In this document: in pieces, positions 26,785 to 35,150 of the stretch | How positions within the stretch are numbered: the first letter of the stretch is position 1 | How the letters are laid out: every line of letters starts with the position of its first letter | Source of the DNA: Albirhodobacter sp042466415 | GTDB taxonomy: Bacteria > Pseudomonadota > Alphaproteobacteria > Rhodobacterales > Rhodobacteraceae | Assembly: GCF_042466415.1 (NCBI RefSeq) | Contig: NZ_JAXHCH010000002.1 | Location: 434,001-498,000 of the forward strand | Reading direction: 5' to 3' | Length of the DNA: 64,000 bases | The notes under the pieces: generated by a model | The model's input: the letters and a program-made list of their open reading frames with translations, nothing else | Database searches by the model: none | Told to the model about the DNA's origin: nothing | Position numbers and translations under genes: made by a program

Positions 26785-27264
26785 TCACTCGATGATCATC
26801 AAGGGCGTGCCGAATTCGACAGGCGTGCCATCCTCAACGAGGATCCGCTTCACCGTGCCCGATTTCGGCGCGGGGATGTGGTTCATGGTTTTCATCGCCT
26901 CGATGATCAAGACGGTCTGGCCTTCTTTGACCTGTGCGCCAACGGTTGCGAACGGTGTCGCGCCCGGCTCGGCCGCAAGATATGCGGTGCCGACCATCGG
27001 TGAGGGCACGGCGCCCGGAAGGTTGGAGGGATCGTCAGAGACGACCGCGACAGGTGCGCCTGCCACCGGGGCGGCGACTGCGGCGGGTGCCGCGGCGACG
27101 GGGGCGGCTTGCACCACGGTCGATTGCTTTGCGACCCGCACTTCAAGGCTGTCGTCTTCGCCGTATTCACGCACCACCGAGATCTCGGTCAGTTCGTTTT
27201 TATTCAGAAGTTCGGCCAGCGCCTGAATGAAGGCCACGTCGTTTTCATGGGAATGTTTGGTCAT
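26785..27264 (-). CDS. accB: Acetyl-CoA carboxylase biotin carboxyl carrier protein
   Basis: A 159-residue BCCP with a helical N-terminus, an Ala/Pro/Val-rich flexible linker (about residues 50-80) and a C-terminal biotinyl domain. The biotin attachment site is Lys125 in EAMKTMN. Start at 27262-27264 (MTKHSHEND) is chosen over an upstream in-frame Met because homology begins there. The bioMNY genes about 7 kb away would supply its cofactor, but there is no direct link in the sequence. Confidence 0.96.
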   Translation of the reverse strand: MTKHSHENDVAFIQALAELLNKNELTEISVVREYGEDDSLEVRVAKQSTVVQAAPVAAAPAAVAAPVAGAPVAVVSDDPSNLPGAVPSPMVGTAYLAAEPGATPFATVGAQVKEGQTVLIIEAMKTMNHIPAPKSGTVKRILVEDGTPVEFGTPLMIIE

Positions 27265-27646
27265 GCCGTCCTCAAGGATCCTATCGCTTACCCAGCTGTG
27301 GTGACATCGGGCGCGTCTCATTTGTGGGGCGCTTTATACGGCAAGCGGGCTTGAGAGGAAAGCCGCGAGTTTTAGGGACATTACTGTATACAGTGCTGAT
27401 ATTATTGCATTCATTGGCCGCGATGAGCGGCGCGAAGCGCCTCGTAAGAGCGCATGGCAACGACGGCATGCGCGCGCGCTTTGTCACGATCCGCCTGCTT
27501 TTTAGGCATCCACCCGCTTTTTGCCGCGCATTTCGCGTCGCCGCGTTATTTTTTGCCGCTTTCAAAATTTTACCACTTGATAAAATTTCAGGCGGTGCAA
27601 CGCTGATCCCAACAAAAATATAAATCAGCCAGGGAGACCCAGCCAG
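27265..27646. other. Divergent control region between accB and preT
   Basis: 382 bp with no supportable gene. It must contain the accBC promoter and the preTA promoter. The half nearer preT is AT-rich and carries the perfect inverted repeat annotated at 27565-27588. No RutR-type operator was found here, unlike upstream of the amidohydrolase gene. Confidence 0.55.
27565..27588 (+). promoter_or_regulatory. Perfect 8-bp inverted repeat upstream of preT
   Basis: AAATTTTA (27565-27572) and TAAAATTT (27581-27588) form a perfect inverted repeat around an 8-base spacer, 58 bp before the preT ATG. This is a fitting place for an operator of preTA. It does not match the RutR consensus. A weak FNR-like TTGAT-N4-TTTCA overlaps it at 27577-27590. 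Confidence 0.4.
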
Positions 27647-28963
27647 ATGCCAGATCAATTGGCCTCCAATACCCCGTTGACGGGCGGAATCGTCCCGTCG
27701 CGGTTATCCGCGCAGGAGATTGCGGAGAATTTTTCCGATATCGCGCCATGCCTGTCGGATCACGAGGCGCTTGTCGCCTCGGATCGGTGCTACTTCTGTC
27801 ATGATGCGCCTTGCATGACCGCCTGTCCGACGTCGATTGATGTCCCGCTCTTCATCCGTCAAATCGCCACGGGCACTCCCGAGGCCGCGGCCAAGACGAT
27901 CTTGTCGCAAAACATCCTTGGCGGGATGTGCGCGCGGGTTTGTCCGACGGAGAACCTGTGCGAGGGAGCTTGCGTGCGCGAGATGTCCGAGGGCAAGCCC
28001 GTCGAGATCGGGGCGCTGCAACGCTATGCGACCGACCGGATGATGGATAAACCCCAACCCTTCACCCGCGCCACGCCAACCGGTAAGACGGTCGCGGTCG
28101 TGGGGGCGGGGCCCGCGGGCCTATCTTGTGCCCATCGCTTGGCGATGAAGGGCCATGATGTGACGCTGTTTGATGCGCGCCCCAAATCGGGCGGGCTGAA
28201 TGAATATGGCATCGCGGCCTATAAAGCGCCGGATGATTTCGCGCAAAAAGAGGTCGATTGGTTGCTGACGATTGGCGGCATCACGGTGCAATCGGGGTGG
28301 ACGCTGGGCGCCTCGGGCACGCTTGCGGACCTGGAGGACGCGCATGACGCGGTCTTCCTCGGGCTCGGCTTGGGCGGCGTCAACGCCCTCTCCTTAGAGG
28401 GGGCAGAGTTTGCGACGCCCGCAACCGAGTTTATCGAGGCGCTGCGGCAGGCCGATCTCGCGATGTTCCCGATTGGCCGCAAGGTCGTGGTGATTGGCGG
28501 CGGGATGACGGCGGTCGATGCGGCTGTGCAGGCCAAGTTGCTCGGCGCGGAGACATCAACAATCGTTTACCGCCGTGGCCGCGAGGATATGCCGGCGAGC
28601 CATGTCGAGCAGGAGCACGCGCTGGCGAATGGTGTGCGGATTATTACCCATGCAACGCCTAAAGCGCTGAAGGGCAACGGGGCTTTGCACGCGGTGGAAT
28701 TCTCGCGCACCGATGTGGCGGGCGAGACCTTCACCTTGAAGGCGGATCAGTGCTTTACCGCCATCGGGCAGACGCTGATTGCGCCTGACGGGATCACGCT
28801 CAACGGGCGCAAGATTGCTATTTCTGGCGCGGGGCGCACGAACCGTGCCGGTGTTTGGGCGGGCGGCGATTGTGCGGCGGGGGGCGACGATCTCACCGTG
28901 ACCGCTGTTGCCGAGGGCCGCGACGCCGCAGATGACATTCACAACACTTTGATGGGGGGCTAA
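27647..28963 (+). CDS. preT: NAD-dependent dihydropyrimidine dehydrogenase subunit PreT
   Basis: A 438-residue flavoprotein subunit. N-terminal Cys clusters (CYFCHDAPCMTACPTSIDV and CARVCPTENLCEGACVRE) bind [4Fe-4S] clusters, VVGAGPAGLSCA binds FAD, and VVIGGGMTAVDAA binds NAD(P)H, as in the N-terminal half of mammalian DPD. With PreA it reduces uracil and thymine to the dihydro-forms, the first step of reductive pyrimidine degradation. Stop is 3 bases before preA, so they form one operon, with a terminator after preA. Confidence 0.95.
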   Translation: MPDQLASNTPLTGGIVPSRLSAQEIAENFSDIAPCLSDHEALVASDRCYFCHDAPCMTACPTSIDVPLFIRQIATGTPEAAAKTILSQNILGGMCARVCPTENLCEGACVREMSEGKPVEIGALQRYATDRMMDKPQPFTRATPTGKTVAVVGAGPAGLSCAHRLAMKGHDVTLFDARPKSGGLNEYGIAAYKAPDDFAQKEVDWLLTIGGITVQSGWTLGASGTLADLEDAHDAVFLGLGLGGVNALSLEGAEFATPATEFIEALRQADLAMFPIGRKVVVIGGGMTAVDAAVQAKLLGAETSTIVYRRGREDMPASHVEQEHALANGVRIITHATPKALKGNGALHAVEFSRTDVAGETFTLKADQCFTAIGQTLIAPDGITLNGRKIAISGAGRTNRAGVWAGGDCAAGGDDLTVTAVAEGRDAADDIHNTLMGG

Positions 28964-28966
28964 GTC

Positions 28967-30253
28967 ATGGCTGACCTGCGTTCGAATTTTATCGGGATCA
29001 AATCCCCAAATCCGTTCTGGCTCGCCTCCGCGCCACCGACCGACAAGGAAGTCAACGTCCGCCGCGCGTTCGAGGCGGGCTGGGGCGGTGTTGTGTGGAA
29101 GACATTGGGTTCGGAAGGCCCGCCCGTGGTCAACGTATCCGGCCCGCGCTACGGCGCGATCTTTGGCGCGGACCGTCGCCTGCTTGGCTTGAATAACCTC
29201 GAACTGATCACGGATCGCCCGTTGGAGGTCAACCTTCAGGAGATTAAATCGGTCAAGCGCGATTACCCGGATCGGGCGATGATCGTGTCGCTGATGGTGC
29301 CTTGCGAGGAAGAAAGCTGGAAGGCGATCCTCAAACGCGTTGAGGAAACCGACGCGGACGGGGTCGAGCTGAACTTCGGCTGTCCGCATGGGATGGCCGA
29401 GCGCGGCATGGGGGCCGCCGTAGGGCAGGTGCCGGAATATATCGAAATGGTCACGCGTTGGGTCAAACAACACTCGCGCATGCCCTGTATCGTTAAACTC
29501 ACGCCCAACATCACGGATATTCGTGCCCCTGCCGAGGCGGCCAAACGCGGCGGGGCGGATGCGGTGTCGTTGATCAATACGATCAATTCGATCACCTCGG
29601 TGGATCTTGATTTGTTTGCGCCCGAGCCGACGATCGACGGCAAGGGGACGCATGGCGGCTATTGCGGTCCGGCGGTGAAGCCGATTGCGCTCAACATGGT
29701 GGCTGAGATCGCGCGCTCGCAAAACACGCGCGGCCTGCCGATCTCCGGTATCGGTGGCGTCACCACGTGGCGCGATGCGGCCGAGTTCATGGCGCTTGGC
29801 GCGGGCAATGTCCAGGTTTGTACCGCCGCGATGACCTACGGGTTTAAAGTGGTTGAGGAAATGATCTCGGGCCTGTCCGATTACATGGATCAAAAAGGCT
29901 TCACATCCACACAAGAGCTCGTTGGCCGTGCGGTGCCCAATGTAACCGATTGGCAGTATCTGAACCTCAACTACACGACAAAGGCTGTGATCAACCAAGA
30001 TGATTGCATCAAATGCGGGCGTTGCTATGCCGCGTGTGAGGACACGTCGCATCAGGCGATTGATATGAGTGCGGACCGCGTGTTCACCGTCAAGGATGAG
30101 GAATGCGTCGCGTGCAACCTGTGCGTCAATGTCTGCCCGGTCGATTGCATCTCGATGGAAGAAATGGCGTTGGGCGAGATTGATCCGCGCAAGGGCGAGC
30201 CGGTCGGCGCCTATGCGAATTGGACGACGCATCCCAACAATCCGGGAAGCTGA
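28967..30253 (+). CDS. preA: NAD-dependent dihydropyrimidine dehydrogenase subunit PreA
   Basis: A 428-residue protein. A TIM-barrel dihydroorotate-dehydrogenase-like FMN domain (LASAPPTDKEVNVRRAFEAGWGG, LNFGCPHGMAERGMGAA with the substrate loop Cys, GIGGVTTWRDAAEF) is followed by a C-terminal ferredoxin domain with two [4Fe-4S] motifs (CIKCGRCYAAC and CVACNLCVNVCPVDC). It performs the pyrimidine reduction with electrons passed from PreT. Complete and of normal length. Confidence 0.95.
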   Translation: MADLRSNFIGIKSPNPFWLASAPPTDKEVNVRRAFEAGWGGVVWKTLGSEGPPVVNVSGPRYGAIFGADRRLLGLNNLELITDRPLEVNLQEIKSVKRDYPDRAMIVSLMVPCEEESWKAILKRVEETDADGVELNFGCPHGMAERGMGAAVGQVPEYIEMVTRWVKQHSRMPCIVKLTPNITDIRAPAEAAKRGGADAVSLINTINSITSVDLDLFAPEPTIDGKGTHGGYCGPAVKPIALNMVAEIARSQNTRGLPISGIGGVTTWRDAAEFMALGAGNVQVCTAAMTYGFKVVEEMISGLSDYMDQKGFTSTQELVGRAVPNVTDWQYLNLNYTTKAVINQDDCIKCGRCYAACEDTSHQAIDMSADRVFTVKDEECVACNLCVNVCPVDCISMEEMALGEIDPRKGEPVGAYANWTTHPNNPGS

Positions 30254-30328
30254 TGCCTCGTTCGCGCCCCGAACGGACGGCGGATGCCTCCGGCGGGGAT
30301 ATTTAGAGCAACCGGAATATTGAACTGG

Positions 30329-30358
30329 CGCCGCTCCGAAAGGGGCGGCGTTTGTGTT
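30329..30358 (+). terminator. Intrinsic terminator of preTA
   Basis: Stem CGCCGCTCC / GGGGCGGCG with a GAAA tetraloop is followed by TTTGTGTT. It lies between the convergent preA and rutR genes, 75 bp after preA. Confidence 0.82.
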
Positions 30359-30381
30359 AGTGTGTGTTTAACGAAAGTGCC

Positions 30382-31035
30382 TCAAGGGCGCAGCATTCGG
30401 GCGTAGAAAGTCTCGATGAAATTCTCCGCCTCTTGAAACGGATCATGCTCAGGGCCCAGAACGGCGCGCACTTGAACATCGAAATCCGCGTAATGCTGGG
30501 TCATCGCCCAGATCGAGAATAGCAAATGGTGCGGATCGCTTTCCTTCAGTTTGCCCGCCGACATCCAATCCGCGATAACGCGCGCCTTCTCATCGACAAG
30601 CGGTTTGAGCGTCGCATCTAGCCCGTCCATCATGCGCGGTGCGCCTTGCAAGATTTCGTTCGCAAACAGGCGGCTCTCGCGCGGCATCTCGCGGCTCATA
30701 TCAAGCTTGCGGCGAACGTAAGTCATGATCTCGGCATAGGGATCGCCTTGCGGGTCCATCTCGCGCAGCGGATCAAGCCAGATATCCATCAGACCGCTCA
30801 GCAGTTCGGTATGGATCGCCTCCTTCGAGGGGAAATAATACAGCAAGTTCGGTTTCGAGAGACCCGCGCCCTCGGCGATCTGATCAAGCGTTGCGCCCCG
30901 AAATCCCTGCGCGGAGAAGACTTCCAGCGCGGCGTCAAGAATTGCGCTGCGGTTGCGCTGCTGGATTTTGCTGCGCTTGGGGGCTGGCGATTTGCGGGTC
31001 GCTTTGCGGGGCTGATCGGGCAGAGAGTCGGGCAT
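30382..31035 (-). CDS. rutR: TetR-family pyrimidine catabolism repressor, RutR type
   Basis: A 217-residue regulator with a basic N-terminal tail, a TetR helix-turn-helix at about residues 48-68 (TLDQIAEGAGLSKPNLLYYFPSK) and the RutR/YcdC-type C-terminal domain (LFANEILQGAPRM and HHLLFSIWAMTQHYADFDVQV). E. coli RutR is a repressor that releases DNA when it binds uracil. Start at 31033-31035 (MPDSLPDQPRKA) is chosen on homology. It is divergent from the amidohydrolase operon, with a RutR-like operator between them at 31275-31290. Confidence 0.9.
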   Translation of the reverse strand: MPDSLPDQPRKATRKSPAPKRSKIQQRNRSAILDAALEVFSAQGFRGATLDQIAEGAGLSKPNLLYYFPSKEAIHTELLSGLMDIWLDPLREMDPQGDPYAEIMTYVRRKLDMSREMPRESRLFANEILQGAPRMMDGLDATLKPLVDEKARVIADWMSAGKLKESDPHHLLFSIWAMTQHYADFDVQVRAVLGPEHDPFQEAENFIETFYARMLRP

Positions 31036-31274
31036 GAGGGGGTTCTTTATCCGGCTGTTCGGGCAGTCTATGAAAGGATGACCATTGGCCAGTTGCAACT
31101 TTTCCTTAGGGCAAGCCGTGCTTCTGTGCAATCAAGCTTGGTGCCCACTCTCTTGTCGCACAATATTTACGCGCAAAGCCGGAATTCCCGACAGGTTTTA
31201 GCGTAAAATGAAGCTTTCAAAGGCAGATGCCCAAATTTTGGTTGATTGAAGGGCTTGGCACATGCCTCCTGTTC

Positions 31275-31290
31275 TTGACCAATTAGTCAG
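31275..31290 (+). promoter_or_regulatory. RutR-type operator
   Basis: TTGACCAATTAGTCAG matches the E. coli RutR consensus TTGACCA-NN-TGGTCAA at 12 of 14 defined positions, with both half-sites at the right spacing. It ends 18 bp before the preferred start of the amidohydrolase gene, where a bound repressor would block transcription, and the rutR gene starts about 240 bp away on the other strand. Confidence 0.75.
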
Positions 31291-31308
31291 AAAATGAAGG
31301 ACGCTCCT

Positions 31309-32586
31309 ATGACAACCGGCCCATCAAGATCCGGCGCATTGACCCTCGGGGATAACACTCGCATCGATTCCGCACGTCTGTGGGACAGTTTGATGGCGAT
31401 GGCCCAGATCGGGCCGGGGATCGCGGGGGGCAATAATCGTCAGACCTTGACTGACGAGGATGCGCAGGGCCGTGCGTTGTTCCAGTCATGGTGCGAGGCG
31501 GCGGGTTTGTCGATGGGCGTTGATGAGGTCGGCAATATGTTCATGACGCGCGCGGGTGAGGACCCCGATGCGCTGCCGGTTTATGTGGGGAGCCACCTCG
31601 ATACACAGCCCACGGGCGGCAAGTATGATGGGGTACTTGGTGTCTTGGCGGGCTTGGAGGTGGCGCGCCGGATGAATGATCTGGGGATCAAGACGAAGCA
31701 TCCCGTCGTCATCACCAACTGGACGAATGAGGAGGGGGCGCGATTTGCGCCTGCCATGCTTGCATCGGGCGTCTTCGCCGGTGAGCTGAGCCTTGATTAC
31801 GCCTATGCGCGCAAGGATATGGAAGGCAAGAGCTTTGGCGACGAGCTTGCCCGTATCGGATGGAGGGGCACCGAGAAGGTCGGCGCGCGCAAGATGCATG
31901 CCTATTACGAATTGCATATCGAGCAAGGGCCAATTCTGGAGGCGGAGGAATGCGACATCGGGGTGGTGACGCATTGCCAAGGCCTCTGGTGGCTGGAATT
32001 TACGCTGACGGGGAAGGAGGCGCATACCGGCTCCACTCCGATGAAGATGCGCACCAATGCAGGTCTCGCGATGGCACGGATTTTGGAGATGGTGCAAGAG
32101 GTGGCGATGGATGCGCAACCAGATGCCGTCGGCGGCGTCGGGCAGATGCAATTTTCGCCCAACTCGCGCAATGTCTTGCCCGGCAAGGTGGTGTTCACGG
32201 TTGATATCCGCTCCCCTGATCTGGAGAAACTGACCAAGATGCGCAGCCAAATCGAGGCGCGCGGGGCCGAAATTTGCGCCGAACTTGGTGTGGGATGCAC
32301 GATTGAGCCGGTGGGGCATTTCGATCCCGTCACCTTCACGCCCGAGTTGGTCACCGCGGTGCGGGGGGCGGCGCAGAAGCTTGGTTACAAATACCGCGAT
32401 CTGGTTTCCGGGGCGGGGCACGATGCGTGCTGGGCGGCGAAGGTTGCGCCCACGACGATGGTTATGTGCCCTTGCGTCGGGGGCTTGAGCCATAACGAGG
32501 CCGAGGAGATCAGCCCCGATTGGGCGGCTGCGGGCACGGATGTTTTGTTCCATGCTGTGCTCGAGACTGCGCAGGTCGTGGAATGA
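31309..32586 (+). CDS. Zn-dependent amidase/hydrolase, beta-ureidopropionase (HyuC/AmaB) type
   Basis: About 425 residues of the M20-like carbamoylase family. Metal ligands and active-site motifs are visible: GSHLDTQPTGGKYDGVLG (His/Asp), NWTNEEGARF (Glu), YELHIEQGPILE (His), and SGAGHDACW near the C-terminus. In a pyrimidine pathway it would remove the carbamoyl group from N-carbamoyl-beta-alanine or N-carbamoyl-beta-aminoisobutyrate, the third step. ATG 31309 has GAAGGA at the right distance; ATG 31294 is the alternative. Its stop overlaps the next start (ATGA at 32583-32586). Confidence 0.9.
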   Translation: MTTGPSRSGALTLGDNTRIDSARLWDSLMAMAQIGPGIAGGNNRQTLTDEDAQGRALFQSWCEAAGLSMGVDEVGNMFMTRAGEDPDALPVYVGSHLDTQPTGGKYDGVLGVLAGLEVARRMNDLGIKTKHPVVITNWTNEEGARFAPAMLASGVFAGELSLDYAYARKDMEGKSFGDELARIGWRGTEKVGARKMHAYYELHIEQGPILEAEECDIGVVTHCQGLWWLEFTLTGKEAHTGSTPMKMRTNAGLAMARILEMVQEVAMDAQPDAVGGVGQMQFSPNSRNVLPGKVVFTVDIRSPDLEKLTKMRSQIEARGAEICAELGVGCTIEPVGHFDPVTFTPELVTAVRGAAQKLGYKYRDLVSGAGHDACWAAKVAPTTMVMCPCVGGLSHNEAEEISPDWAAAGTDVLFHAVLETAQVVE

Positions 32587-32873
32587 GCGCGCATACCCAT
32601 GATTTTGTTGGCTGTATTTGCAGCCATTGCGCCCGTGATGGCGCGTTGATCGCGCAGATCATCCGGCATCACGACGGGTTTTGGGAATTCGCTTGTGATG
32701 CGGAAGAACATGACGAGGATGATTTTATCGGCCTGTGCGCCGCATGCGATGGCGCGGCACTCAAGGCGCATAAAGCGGGGCTTCAGTTGAAGGCCGGCGA
32801 ATGGGCCAGTCGCGAGGATATTAGCCAGCCGTGGGAGATTTTCCTGCTGCCAGCGGAGGGAGAAGAAGAATGA
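32583..32873 (+). CDS. Small Cys/His-rich protein coupled inside the pyrimidine operon, unknown function
   Basis: A 96-residue protein I do not recognise. It overlaps the amidohydrolase stop and the dihydropyrimidinase start by ATGA at both ends, strong evidence that it is translated. Six Cys lie in the first 55 residues (11, 13, 16, 38, 52, 55), including two CxxC pairs (13-16 and 52-55), with nearby His (4, 6, 15, 29, 30, 43); this looks like a zinc or metal site. An acidic stretch (AEEHDEDD) follows Cys38 and the C-terminus ends PAEGEEE. No signal peptide or membrane helix. It might bind or deliver the Zn that both flanking hydrolases need, or act as a partner subunit; this is inference only. 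Confidence 0.75.
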   Translation: MSAHTHDFVGCICSHCARDGALIAQIIRHHDGFWEFACDAEEHDEDDFIGLCAACDGAALKAHKAGLQLKAGEWASREDISQPWEIFLLPAEGEEE

Positions 32874-34321
32874 GCACCGTCATCAAGAACGGAACGATCG
32901 TGACCGCCGATCTCACCTATAAGGCGGATGTGCTGATCGAAGACGGCAAAATCGCCGCGATCGGTCAGGGCCTTGTGGGGAACAAGACGCTGGATGCGAC
33001 GGGGTGTTACATCATGCCCGGCGGGATCGATCCGCATACACATTTGGAAATGCCGTTCATGGGCACCTATTCGGCCGATGATTTCGAATCCGGCACCCGC
33101 GCGGCACTGGCCGGCGGCACGACGATGGTCATCGATTTCGCGCTGCCCAGCCCCGGCCAAGGGCTGATGGATGCGCTGAAAATGTGGGACAATAAATCGA
33201 CCCGCGCGAATTGCGATTATTCGTTCCACATGGCGGTGACGTGGTGGGGCGAGCAGGTGTTTGACGAGATGGCGCAAGTCGTCGATCGCGGCATCAATTC
33301 GTTCAAGCACTTCATGGCCTATAAGGGCGCGTTGATGGTGAATGATGACGAGCTGTTCGCGTCCTTCTCGCGCTGTGCCGATCTGGGCGCTGTGCCGATG
33401 GTTCATGCCGAAAACGGCGATCTGGTTGCGGAGATGTCGGCGAAATTGCTGCGCGAGGGCAATACCGGCCCCGAGGCCCACGCCTATTCGCGGCCCTCGC
33501 AGGTGGAAGGCGAGGCGACCAACCGCGCGATCATGATTGCCGATATGGCGGGGGTGCCGCTCTATGTTGTGCACACATCCTGCGAGGAGAGCCACGAGGC
33601 GATCCGCCGCGCAAAACAGGCGGGAAAACGCGTTTGGGGCGAGCCGTTGATCCAGCATTTGACGTTGGACGAATCCGAGTATTTCAACGCCGATTGGGAT
33701 CATGCGGCGCGCCGCGTGATGAGCCCGCCGTTCCGCAACAAAGCGCATCAAGATAGCCTCTGGGCGGGGCTCGCGTCGGGCACATTGTCTTGCGTGGCTA
33801 CGGATCACTGTGCGTTTACCACCGACCAGAAACGATACGGGGTTGGGGATTTCACCAAGATCCCGAATGGAACAGGCGGGTTGGAAGACCGGATGCCGAT
33901 GCTGTGGAGCTACGGCGTGAACACGGGCCGCATCACGATGAACGAGTTTGTCGCGGTGACCTCGACCAATATCGCGAAGATTATGAATATGTATCCGCAA
34001 AAAGGCGCGGTGCTCGTGGGATCGGATGCGGATTTGGTCGTGTGGGATCCGCAAGCATCAAAAACGATCAAGGCCAGCACCCAGCAATCCGCGATTGATT
34101 ACAACGTCTTTGAGGGCAAAGAGGTCACCGGCCTGCCGCGCTATACCCTCACACGCGGGCAGGTCGCGGTGCGGGAAGGGATTATCGAGACGGTCGAGGG
34201 CCACGGCGCATTCGTCCCTCGCGCAGCAGGGGCGCCGGTCGGGCGTGCGCTGTCGACGTGGAAGGCGCTGTCCAACCCGCAACCCGTTGAACGAGCTGGC
34301 ATTCCAGTCACCGGCGTTTGA
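32870..34321 (+). CDS. hydA: Dihydropyrimidinase (D-hydantoinase family)
   Basis: A 483-residue cyclic amidohydrolase. The first metal ligands are His56 and His58 (GGIDPHTHLEMP), the bridging lysine expected to be carboxylated is Lys152 (FKHFMAYKGALM), and the later ligands lie in VHAENGD, VVHTSCEE and ATDHCAF. It opens the ring of dihydrouracil or dihydrothymine to the N-carbamoyl-beta-amino acid, the second step of the pathway. ATG 32870 overlaps the preceding small gene, AGGGAGAAGAAG upstream. The ABC importer genes follow after 13 bp. Confidence 0.95.
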   Translation: MSTVIKNGTIVTADLTYKADVLIEDGKIAAIGQGLVGNKTLDATGCYIMPGGIDPHTHLEMPFMGTYSADDFESGTRAALAGGTTMVIDFALPSPGQGLMDALKMWDNKSTRANCDYSFHMAVTWWGEQVFDEMAQVVDRGINSFKHFMAYKGALMVNDDELFASFSRCADLGAVPMVHAENGDLVAEMSAKLLREGNTGPEAHAYSRPSQVEGEATNRAIMIADMAGVPLYVVHTSCEESHEAIRRAKQAGKRVWGEPLIQHLTLDESEYFNADWDHAARRVMSPPFRNKAHQDSLWAGLASGTLSCVATDHCAFTTDQKRYGVGDFTKIPNGTGGLEDRMPMLWSYGVNTGRITMNEFVAVTSTNIAKIMNMYPQKGAVLVGSDADLVVWDPQASKTIKASTQQSAIDYNVFEGKEVTGLPRYTLTRGQVAVREGIIETVEGHGAFVPRAAGAPVGRALSTWKALSNPQPVERAGIPVTGV

Positions 34322-34334
34322 TGGGGACATTTTG

Positions 34335-35111
34335 ATGGCAATTATTCAAGCGAAGGGTCTGGATCTGACGTTCCAGACCAATGACGGGCCGGTACATGCG
34401 CTCAAGGGCGTCGATCTGGATATTAAAAAGGGCGAGTTTGTTTCGTTCATCGGGCCTTCGGGATGTGGCAAAACAACGTTCTTGCGGTGCATCGCCGCGC
34501 TGGAGACGCCCACGGGCGGCTCATTGACGGTGCGCGGGATTAGCCCTGAGGAGGCTCGCAAAGCGCGGTCCTACGGCTATGTGTTCCAGCAGGCGGGGCT
34601 TTATCCTTGGCGCACGATTGCGGGGAATATCAAACTCCCTCTCGAGATCATGGGAATGCCCAAGGACGAACAGGACAAGCGCGTCGCGCGGGTTCTCGAG
34701 CTTGTCGAGCTGTCGGGCTTTGCCAAGAAGTTCCCGTGGCAGCTTTCGGGCGGGATGCAGCAGCGTGCCTCCATCGCCCGCGCCTTGTCGTTCGACGCGG
34801 AGATCCTGTTGATGGATGAGCCGTTTGGCGCGCTCGACGAGATCGTGCGTGACCACCTCAACGAGGAGCTTTTGCGGCTTTGGGCGGCGACCAATAAGAC
34901 GATTGGCTTTGTGACCCATTCGATCCCTGAGGCGGTGTATCTGAGCACCAAGATCGTGGTGATGTCGCCGCGTCCAGGCCGGATCACAGATGTGATCGAG
35001 AGCACCCTACCGCGTGAGCGTCCGTTGGATATTCGGGAAACGCCCGAATTCCTCGCGATTGCACACCGTGTGCGCGAGGGGCTTCGTGCGGGGCATGCCT
35101 ATGATGAATGA
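34335..35111 (+). CDS. ABC transporter ATP-binding protein (pyrimidine importer)
   Basis: A 258-residue ATPase of the nitrate/sulfonate/taurine-type group, with Walker A GPSGCGKTT, Q-loop FQQAGLYPW, signature LSGGMQQRASIARAL, and Walker B ILLMDEPFGALD. ATG 34335 matches family starts; the open frame continues into hydA but without homology. It powers the two permeases that follow. Position directly after the dihydropyrimidinase gene points to import of a pyrimidine base or a related compound. Confidence 0.92.
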   Translation: MAIIQAKGLDLTFQTNDGPVHALKGVDLDIKKGEFVSFIGPSGCGKTTFLRCIAALETPTGGSLTVRGISPEEARKARSYGYVFQQAGLYPWRTIAGNIKLPLEIMGMPKDEQDKRVARVLELVELSGFAKKFPWQLSGGMQQRASIARALSFDAEILLMDEPFGALDEIVRDHLNEELLRLWAATNKTIGFVTHSIPEAVYLSTKIVVMSPRPGRITDVIESTLPRERPLDIRETPEFLAIAHRVREGLRAGHAYDE

Positions 35112-35150
35112 CACGCGGTTGGAAGTCGAACAGCGGGCGGGGGGCGCGCT

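Noticed and set aside
28556..30232. Long minus-strand open frame (558 codons) antisense to preT and preA
   Set aside because: It lies exactly opposite two well-conserved genes; its protein is Arg/His-rich without motifs, the usual shadow in high-G+C DNA.
31240..31275. A sigma-54 promoter (TGGCAC-like) before the amidohydrolase gene
   Set aside because: TTGGCACATGCC resembles the minus-24 element, but no TTGC element follows at the required spacing.
32783..34054. Minus-strand open frame (423 codons) antisense to hydA
   Set aside because: No homology, basic composition and no ribosome binding site; the plus-strand dihydropyrimidinase is certain.
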